DNA of 11,862 nt, from contig JAHBAO020000434.1 in NCBI GenBank assembly GCA_018500065.2, positions 1 to 11,862 on the forward strand. The letters run 5' to 3'. Within the stretch, counting starts at the first letter, position 1. Each line of letters starts with the position of its first letter. The notes under the pieces are model-generated. The model worked only from the letters and a program-made list of their open reading frames with translations, searched no databases and had not been told where the DNA came from. Shown here in pieces: positions 6,554-11,862 of this stretch. Origin of the DNA: Octadecabacter sp. Lineage in GTDB: Bacteria > Pseudomonadota > Alphaproteobacteria > Rhodobacterales > Rhodobacteraceae. Position numbers and translations under genes: made by a program.

Positions 6554-6686
6554 ACCCCTAGGATAAGCCTCTGCTCAGCAGGTCCAAGCCCGAACAAACC
6601 ACAACACTCGTTTGAAAAGATTGATAATCAGCGCATGCCGTCTTGAGCCCCTGTTCAAATCCACGCCGAGTTTGATAACGTGCGCT
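6554..6686. promoter_or_regulatory. Divergent spacer between the aminohydrolase gene and imuA; degenerate LexA-like site
   Basis: The alphaproteobacterial LexA box is the direct repeat GTTC-N7-GTTC. No exact copy occurs here. The nearest match is CTTG-N7-GTTC at 6642-6656, in which the second half is perfect and the first matches only two of four bases. The same stretch can be read as an imperfect inverted repeat TTGAGC-N4-GTTCAA (6643-6658). A lone GAAC at 6592-6595 has no partner at the right spacing. No convincing sigma-70 promoter was found for either gene. The site lies about 30 nt before the imuA start, a sensible place for SOS control, but the call is weak. Confidence 0.25.
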
Positions 6687-7268
6687 ATGAGCTATGACTT
6701 TTCGACATATTTCCCGCTGCAAGCCAAACGCGTGCACGAGGCCTGTGGGCCAAGCGCGTTCAGCTTTGCTTTTGCACTGGCAGGCCAGCAGCAGGCGTCT
6801 GTTTTGTGGGTCCGCGAGGCGTGGTTGTCTGATCAAATCAACCCAGTTGGGTTTAGCCAATATATCAATCCGCACCATCTTTTGCTCGCCAAAGGCAAGG
6901 ACCAAAGCGAAGTACTGGCCACCGCGGAAGACTCGCTGCGTTCGGGGGCTGTTGGGCTCACCGTTATTGAACTCACCAAGCCGATTGGCCTGACCGCTGG
7001 GCGGCGGTTACAGCTGGCGGCGGAAACGGGAAAATCGACGGGGCTTTGTGTTTTGCCAGACGGAATGGGCAGCAATGCTGCGCAAACGCGCTGGCGTTGT
7101 GAACCGATCTTTGATGCAGCGGACTCGACTCTTCAGCGCTGGGAAATTATCAAGAACAAATCAGGAACATTAACAGCTTGGACTGTGCGCTGGAATGCCG
7201 AGACGCGTCGTATCATTGTGGTTTCCGAGACTGGCGAGCGACCGGTTCCTCAGGGCGCGTCCCGTTGA
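6687..7268 (+). CDS. imuA: ImuA, RecA/SulA-like accessory protein of the translesion mutasome
   Basis: This 193-residue protein is the first gene of the damage-inducible imuA-imuB-dnaE2 cassette. ImuA proteins have a degenerate RecA-like fold and act with ImuB to support mutagenic bypass by DnaE2. Family patterns are visible: FSFAFALAG (25-33), WVREAWLSDQINPVGFSQY (41-59), AEDSLRSGAVGLTVIELTKPIGLTAGRRLQLAAETG, and AAQTRWRCEP (131-140). There is no Walker A motif, as usual for the family. The frame is open upstream to a TTG at 6612, but the extra 25 residues look unlike the family, so ATG 6687 is preferred even though its ribosome site is weak. The 3' end overlaps imuB by 74 nt in another frame. 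Regulation is expected to be by LexA, although only a degenerate box is visible upstream. Confidence 0.88.
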   Translation: MSYDFSTYFPLQAKRVHEACGPSAFSFAFALAGQQQASVLWVREAWLSDQINPVGFSQYINPHHLLLAKGKDQSEVLATAEDSLRSGAVGLTVIELTKPIGLTAGRRLQLAAETGKSTGLCVLPDGMGSNAAQTRWRCEPIFDAADSTLQRWEIIKNKSGTLTAWTVRWNAETRRIIVVSETGERPVPQGASR

Positions 7269-8661
7269 TGCGCCTTTCGCACTGACCCAACGACACAGCA
7301 ACACCGAACGCATTTACTGCTTGAACCAACAAGCGGCGCAGCACGGGTTGCAGGCTGGCATGGGTTTTTCGGATGCACGGGCGTTTTGCCGTGATCTACA
7401 AAGCCATCCGGCGGACCCTGTGGGGGACCAGAGGTTTCTACACACCTTGGCGCGCTGGGCGAAGCGGTATTGCCCGTGGGTCGGGCTGGATGGTGTGGAC
7501 GGTTTGGTCATGGACGTCACGGGCTCCACACATTTGTTTGGCGGTGAGGAGAGCCTGTTGCACGACATACATCTGCGGCTGAAACGTGCGGGCCTGTCGG
7601 TGCGCAGCGGTCTCGCAGACACGCGCGGGGCGGCGTGGGCTCTGGCGCATTACGGTGAGGGGATCGCGGCGCAGGATCAGCCCCTTGATGCCATTGGCCC
7701 GCTGCCCGTGGCCGCACTGCGCTTGGATGAAAAAAGCAACGTTGGCCTGCAACGCCTTGGGGTGCGCACAATCGCGGAACTGATGGCGCTGCCCCGCGCC
7801 ACGGTTGCCCGCAGATTTGGCGCAGAGGTCTTGTTGCGGCTGGATCAAGCGACAGGAGAGCAAGCTGAACACATTTCACCACTGCCGGACCCACCAAGGT
7901 ATCAGGTGCGGCTGACCCTGCCGGACCCGATTGGGCTGGAAGCGGATGTTATGGCGGGAACGGGCCGTCTGCTTGAGAAGCTGTGCGAAAAGTTAAAGGC
8001 CCAGGAAATGGGCGCACGCGTGCTGTCGCTGATCCTGCGCCGCGTCGACAAAGAGAACCAAGAAGTCGAGGTGCGGCTGGCCCGCCCGCTGCGCGACCCG
8101 TCGCGTATTTTGCCCCTGTTTGAACGGGGTGTAAGCGCGATTGATGCGGGGTTCGGAATTGATCAGCTACGCCTTGTTGCGACATCCGTGGAACCGCTTC
8201 CGGTTCAGCAGATGACCCACTCACAGGCGCGAAATGACGACAAGCTGGATGATCTGATCTCGCGAATTGGCAACCGGATTGGGCTGGAAAACGTGCAACG
8301 GTTCTTACCCGCTGACAGCCATATCCCCGAGCGCAGTCATAGCATCGCGCCCGCCGCGTTTTCGGAACCTGCTGGGTCATGGGTGGCCCTGCGTGAACGC
8401 CCGATCCAGCTTTTCCCACCAGAACCGATTGTCGGAACCGGCCCCGCGCCACCGCGCCATTTGCGCTGGCGGCGCATGTCCTTTCGGGTAGAGCGCGCAA
8501 CGGGTCCAGAACGGATATCGCCGGAGTGGTGGTTGACAGATGTCAACTGGCGTTCAGGCGTGCGGGACTATTGGAAGGTGGAAACCAAACAGGGACGGCG
8601 TTTGTGGCTGTTCTACACACCGCAAAACCCCGGCTGGTTCGTGCACGGGCAATTCCCATGA
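7195..8661 (+). CDS. imuB: ImuB, polymerase-dead Y-family protein of the translesion mutasome
   Basis: This 488-residue Y-family polymerase relative is expected to link ImuA, DnaE2 and the sliding clamp. It starts with MPRRVVSLWFPRLASDR, the usual ImuB N terminus, which supports the ATG at 7195 within imuA. Where active Y-family polymerases have an acidic residue near the N terminus and a D-E pair in the SIDE motif, this protein has WFPRLASDR and LDGVDGLVMDVTGS (98-111), so the catalytic carboxylate set is incomplete, as known for ImuB. The helix-hairpin-helix region follows (about 170-215, with LQRLGVRTIAELMALPRATV). A little-finger-like domain lies at about 235-340, and the family tail has RPIQLFPPEP at 402-411 and WWLTDVNWRSGVRDYWKVET near the end. 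The stop overlaps the dnaE2 start in ATGA. No ideal clamp-binding motif was seen; QLF at 405-407 is the nearest. Confidence 0.93.
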   Translation: MPRRVVSLWFPRLASDRFLRARPVDAPFALTQRHSNTERIYCLNQQAAQHGLQAGMGFSDARAFCRDLQSHPADPVGDQRFLHTLARWAKRYCPWVGLDGVDGLVMDVTGSTHLFGGEESLLHDIHLRLKRAGLSVRSGLADTRGAAWALAHYGEGIAAQDQPLDAIGPLPVAALRLDEKSNVGLQRLGVRTIAELMALPRATVARRFGAEVLLRLDQATGEQAEHISPLPDPPRYQVRLTLPDPIGLEADVMAGTGRLLEKLCEKLKAQEMGARVLSLILRRVDKENQEVEVRLARPLRDPSRILPLFERGVSAIDAGFGIDQLRLVATSVEPLPVQQMTHSQARNDDKLDDLISRIGNRIGLENVQRFLPADSHIPERSHSIAPAAFSEPAGSWVALRERPIQLFPPEPIVGTGPAPPRHLRWRRMSFRVERATGPERISPEWWLTDVNWRSGVRDYWKVETKQGRRLWLFYTPQNPGWFVHGQFP

Positions 8662-11600
8662 GCTATGCAGAGCTGTGCGTCACCACGAATTTTACCTTTC
8701 TAACCGGGGCGTCGCATCCCGAAGAACTGGTCGCGCGTGCTGCTGAACTTGGGTTGGCGGCGATTGCCATTACAGACCGCAATTCGTTGGCAGGTGTTGT
8801 ACGGGCCTATAGTGCGCTGAAAGAGTTGAAGCGTGAGGCCGAAGATGCCATTCGCATTCGCTCGCACCACCAAATCGATGCGTCCTCGTGGCAAGAAACC
8901 GGCCCGTCCAGTCCGATTGAACGGCCCAAGGCCACAACCGTGCCGCAGCTTATTGTCGGTTGCCGTTTGGTTCTGACCGATTGCCCTGTCGATTGGATCG
9001 CACTGCCCTGTGATCGCGTAGCCTATGCCCGCCTTAGTCGCTTGTTGACGTTGGGCAAACGGCGGGCGGAAAAGGGCGACTGCCACTTGCAACACAGTGA
9101 CCTTCTGGAACACGGCAAAGGCATGATCCTGATCGCCCTGCCGCAGGGAAATGTCAGGGCAGGGGCGCGGCATATTCAGGCTATTCAACAGCGTTACCCA
9201 AGCTGCGTGTTCTTCGGCGCTGCCCCGCGATATGATGGCAGCGATCAGGCATATTTCGATGCCTGCGCCTATCAAGCCCGCAAGATCGCGGCCCCGATGG
9301 TCGCCGTGGGGGATGTTCTGATGCACCGCAGCAACCGCCGCCAGTTGGTTGATGTGCTGACCTGCATGCGCGAACATATTACCATTGATGAAATCGGCAC
9401 ACGCGCGATTCCCAATGCCGAACGGCGCCTTAAAGGGCACGGCGACATGGCGCGGCTGTTTCGCAACCACCCCGCCGCGATCCGCCGCTCAATGGAAATC
9501 GCGGCACGCTGCACATTTTGTTTGAGCGAGCTGTCCTACGAATACCCTGATGAGATTTCCGACGTCGAAACGCCGCAAGAACGCCTTACGCGGTTGGCAG
9601 CAGAAGGCCTGAAACGGCGCTACCCGAACGGGGCGACTGAAAAGGCCCATGCGCAGGTGAAAAAGGAACTGGCGCTGGTCGAGAAGTTGGAATTTCCGGC
9701 TTATTTCCTGACCGTTTATGACATCGTGCAATTCGCGCGTTCGCAAGGGATTTTGTGCCAAGGGCGCGGGTCGGCGGCGAATTCTATTTTGTGCTATCTG
9801 CTGGGCATCACGGACGTCAGCCCTGAAACCATCACGATGGTGGTCGAACGCTTTGTGTCGGAATTTCGGGGTGAACCGCCCGACATCGATGTCGACTTTG
9901 AGCATGAGCGCCGCGAAGAAGTTATCCAGCATATCTACGAAAAATACGGCCGCCATCGCGCTGGGCTGTGCGCCACCGTGATCCATTTTCGATCCCGCGC
10001 CGCGATCCGTGAAGTGGGTAAGGTGATGGGGCTTAGTCAGGATGTCACGGCGGGCCTATCAAGCCAGATTTGGGGCTTGTCGAACGGGGGCGCTGACCCT
10101 GATCGCATCCGCGAACTCGGTCTTGATCCCAGCGACCGCCGCCTTGCCCAAACCATTCGCCTCATCGGGGAGGTCATCGGGTTTCCGCGCCATCTGTCCC
10201 AGCATGTCGGGGGCTTTGTCATCACCAAGGGGCGGCTTGATGAACTTTGTCCGATTTCAAACGCCGCGATGGAGGACCGCACGGTCATTGAATGGGACAA
10301 GGATGACATCGACACGCTGGGTATTCTCAAGGTCGATATTCTGGGGCTTGGGATGCTCAGTTGTATCCGAAAATCATTTGATTTGTTGCAGCTGCATGAA
10401 AAACAAACGCTGTCGATTGCGCAGGTGCCGCAGGCTGACACCGCCACCTATGACATGCTGTGCGTTGCGGATGCGGTGGGCGTGTTTCAGGTCGAAAGCC
10501 GTGCGCAGATGAATTTCCTGCCCCGTATGAAGCCCCGCGAATTCTATGATTTGGTGATCGAGGTCGCTATCGTGCGGCCCGGCCCGATCCAAGGCGGTAT
10601 GGTGCATCCCTATATCAACCGCCGCCAAGGGCGTGAGAAACCGGAACCCTTTGGCAGTGCATTGTCCGAGGTCACGCGCAAAACCCTTGGGGTGCCTTTG
10701 TTCCAAGAACAGGCGATGCAGATTGCTGTCGTGGGGGCAGGGTTCTCGCCGGAAGAGGCCGACCATCTGCGCCGGTCTTTGGCGTCGTTTCGGCGGATGG
10801 GCACTATCGGGACGTTCCGGGATAAATTCATCAATGGGATGCTCGCCAATGGCTACCCACCTGATGTGGCAGAACGGTGTTTTGGTCAAATCGAAGGGTT
10901 CGCGGAATACGGGTTTCCCGAAAGCCATGCGGCGGCGTTTGCGATGCTGGCCTATGTGTCTGCTTGGCTGAAATGCCACCACCCAGCCGTCTTTGCCTGC
11001 GCGCTTCTGAATTCCCAGCCGATGGGGTTTTATGCCCCTGCGCAAATCGTGCGCGATGCGCGTGAGCATCAGGTTGAGGTGCGCCCGATCAGTGTGAACC
11101 ACAGCACGTGGGACAACACGCTGGAACGGCGCATGGACGGCGCATTGGCGCTAAGGCTCGGGTTTCGCCAGATCAAAGGGTTTAAAGAGGAAGACGCGGA
11201 TTGGATCGTGGCCGCACGCGGCAACGGGTATTCGGACCCCGAAGGAATATGGCTGCAGGCCGGCATCGCGCCTGCCACCCTTGAAAAGCTGGCCGAGGCA
11301 GATGCGTTTTGTGATACGGGCCTGAACCGCCGCGATGCGCTTTGGCATGTCAAAGCGATCAAGGGGGTCAACCCGTTGCCTTTGTTTGACAATTCAATCG
11401 AAGGGGAAGGGATCGTTGAACCTGTGGTGAACTTGCCGACGATGAACTTGGGCGAGGAAGTGGTTGAGGACTATGTCTCAATTCGGATGTCGTTGCGCGC
11501 CCATCCGATGGAGCTGTTGCGCCCGTCAATGGGGGAAATCATCCCGCATGCGGAACTGCTCAGCGCGCCGTTGAAGCGTACTGCGGTCTGTGGATTGGTG

Positions 11601-11862
11601 ATCACGCGCCAGCGCCCCGGAACGGCATCTGGTGTTGTCTTTCTTACGCTGGAGGACGAAACCGGCGTGTCCAATGTTATCGTGTGGCCCAAGGTCTATG
11701 AACAATACCGCCGCACTGTGATGGGCGGGCGGCTGTTACGGGTGCACGGCTTTTTGCAACGCGAAGGAAGCGTTGTTCACCTGATCGCGCAGCACATTGA
11801 GGATATGTCCCATTGCCTAAGTGAACTTGGTCATCCGATGGATGATGCGATCGGTGAAACAC
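8658..11862 (+). CDS. dnaE2: Error-prone DNA polymerase III alpha subunit DnaE2 (C terminus cut by window edge)
   Basis: About 1068 codons are present and open; the family is usually slightly longer, so only the extreme C terminus is missing. DnaE2 is the C-family polymerase that performs damage-induced translesion synthesis with ImuA and ImuB. Visible parts in order are: a PHP domain (residues about 3-285) beginning ELCVTTNFTFLTGASHPEEL; a polymerase core with CQGRGSAANS (367-376), the catalytic aspartates of PDIDVDF (409, 411, 413) and a third aspartate in KVDILGLG (Asp560); the fingers region with FAEYGFPESHAAAF; a LPLF motif (907-910) that resembles a clamp-binding peptide; and a C-terminal OB fold (from about 973). 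The PHP first motif lacks the HxH metal pair, as is common in alphaproteobacterial DnaE2, so metal-dependent proofreading by this domain is not expected. Its ATG overlaps the imuB TGA by 4 nt, implying coupled translation. Confidence 0.95.
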   Translation, partial: MSYAELCVTTNFTFLTGASHPEELVARAAELGLAAIAITDRNSLAGVVRAYSALKELKREAEDAIRIRSHHQIDASSWQETGPSSPIERPKATTVPQLIVGCRLVLTDCPVDWIALPCDRVAYARLSRLLTLGKRRAEKGDCHLQHSDLLEHGKGMILIALPQGNVRAGARHIQAIQQRYPSCVFFGAAPRYDGSDQAYFDACAYQARKIAAPMVAVGDVLMHRSNRRQLVDVLTCMREHITIDEIGTRAIPNAERRLKGHGDMARLFRNHPAAIRRSMEIAARCTFCLSELSYEYPDEISDVETPQERLTRLAAEGLKRRYPNGATEKAHAQVKKELALVEKLEFPAYFLTVYDIVQFARSQGILCQGRGSAANSILCYLLGITDVSPETITMVVERFVSEFRGEPPDIDVDFEHERREEVIQHIYEKYGRHRAGLCATVIHFRSRAAIREVGKVMGLSQDVTAGLSSQIWGLSNGGADPDRIRELGLDPSDRRLAQTIRLIGEVIGFPRHLSQHVGGFVITKGRLDELCPISNAAMEDRTVIEWDKDDIDTLGILKVDILGLGMLSCIRKSFDLLQLHEKQTLSIAQVPQADTATYDMLCVADAVGVFQVESRAQMNFLPRMKPREFYDLVIEVAIVRPGPIQGGMVHPYINRRQGREKPEPFGSALSEVTRKTLGVPLFQEQAMQIAVVGAGFSPEEADHLRRSLASFRRMGTIGTFRDKFINGMLANGYPPDVAERCFGQIEGFAEYGFPESHAAAFAMLAYVSAWLKCHHPAVFACALLNSQPMGFYAPAQIVRDAREHQVEVRPISVNHSTWDNTLERRMDGALALRLGFRQIKGFKEEDADWIVAARGNGYSDPEGIWLQAGIAPATLEKLAEADAFCDTGLNRRDALWHVKAIKGVNPLPLFDNSIEGEGIVEPVVNLPTMNLGEEVVEDYVSIRMSLRAHPMELLRPSMGEIIPHAELLSAPLKRTAVCGLVITRQRPGTASGVVFLTLEDETGVSNVIVWPKVYEQYRRTVMGGRLLRVHGFLQREGSVVHLIAQHIEDMSHCLSELGHPMDDAIGET

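Noticed and set aside
6592..6606. GAAC at 6592 as half of a reverse-orientation LexA box.
   Set aside because: The expected partner at N7 spacing reads AACA, matching only one of four bases.
6612..6686. Upstream TTG start for imuA adding 25 residues.
   Set aside because: The added residues do not resemble ImuA N termini, while the protein from 6687 begins directly with family-like sequence.
8700..11102. Long minus-strand open frames inside dnaE2 (8700-9470, 9489-9986, 10374-11102).
   Set aside because: They are antisense to a fully open, strongly conserved DnaE2 frame, give no recognisable protein families, and are the usual result of GC-rich codon bias.
1..11862. Search for CRISPR arrays, tRNA genes, insertion sequences, prophage genes or toxin-antitoxin pairs.
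   Set aside because: No repeated spacers, cloverleaf-like genes, transposase motifs or terminal repeats were seen, and almost all DNA is accounted for by conserved genes.

Overview
The window reads as ordinary chromosomal DNA of a marine-type alphaproteobacterium, most likely Rhodobacterales (Roseobacter clade). The evidence is the moderately high GC content, the complete beta-hydroxyaspartate cycle (BHAC) operon with its IclR regulator, and an imuA-imuB-dnaE2 cassette typical of alphaproteobacteria. No phage, insertion sequence, CRISPR array, tRNA or rRNA is visible. Both main modules belong to described systems; the less familiar material is in the regulatory DNA and in how the modules are placed next to each other.

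Layout. Positions 1-269 (minus) hold the N-terminal part of a probable GNAT acetyltransferase that runs off the left edge. Positions 311-4725 (minus) hold bhcA-bhcB-bhcC-bhcD, transcribed right to left. Gaps inside the operon are short (33 and 12 nt), except for a 122-nt bhcC-bhcD spacer that carries terminator-like and competing inverted repeats. A 165-nt divergent control region (4726-4890) separates bhcA from bhcR (4891-5733, plus). Positions 5735-6553 (minus) encode a (S)-ureidoglycine aminohydrolase whose stop codon lies 1 nt from that of bhcR. After a 133-nt divergent spacer come imuA (6687-7268), imuB (7195-8661) and dnaE2 (8658 to the right edge), all on the plus strand and all overlapping their neighbours.

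How the genes work together. BhcA transfers the amino group of aspartate to glyoxylate, giving glycine and oxaloacetate. BhcC condenses glycine with a second glyoxylate to erythro-beta-hydroxyaspartate. BhcB dehydrates this to iminosuccinate, and BhcD reduces iminosuccinate back to aspartate. The net result is one C4 acid from two glyoxylate without loss of carbon. BhcR is expected to sense glyoxylate and control the operon. The neighbouring ureidoglycine aminohydrolase belongs to allantoin breakdown, whose end product is also glyoxylate, so the left half of the window may join purine-derived and glycolate-derived glyoxylate to one assimilation route. The right half is a separate DNA-damage mutagenesis (translesion synthesis) module: ImuA and the polymerase-dead ImuB support the error-prone polymerase DnaE2.
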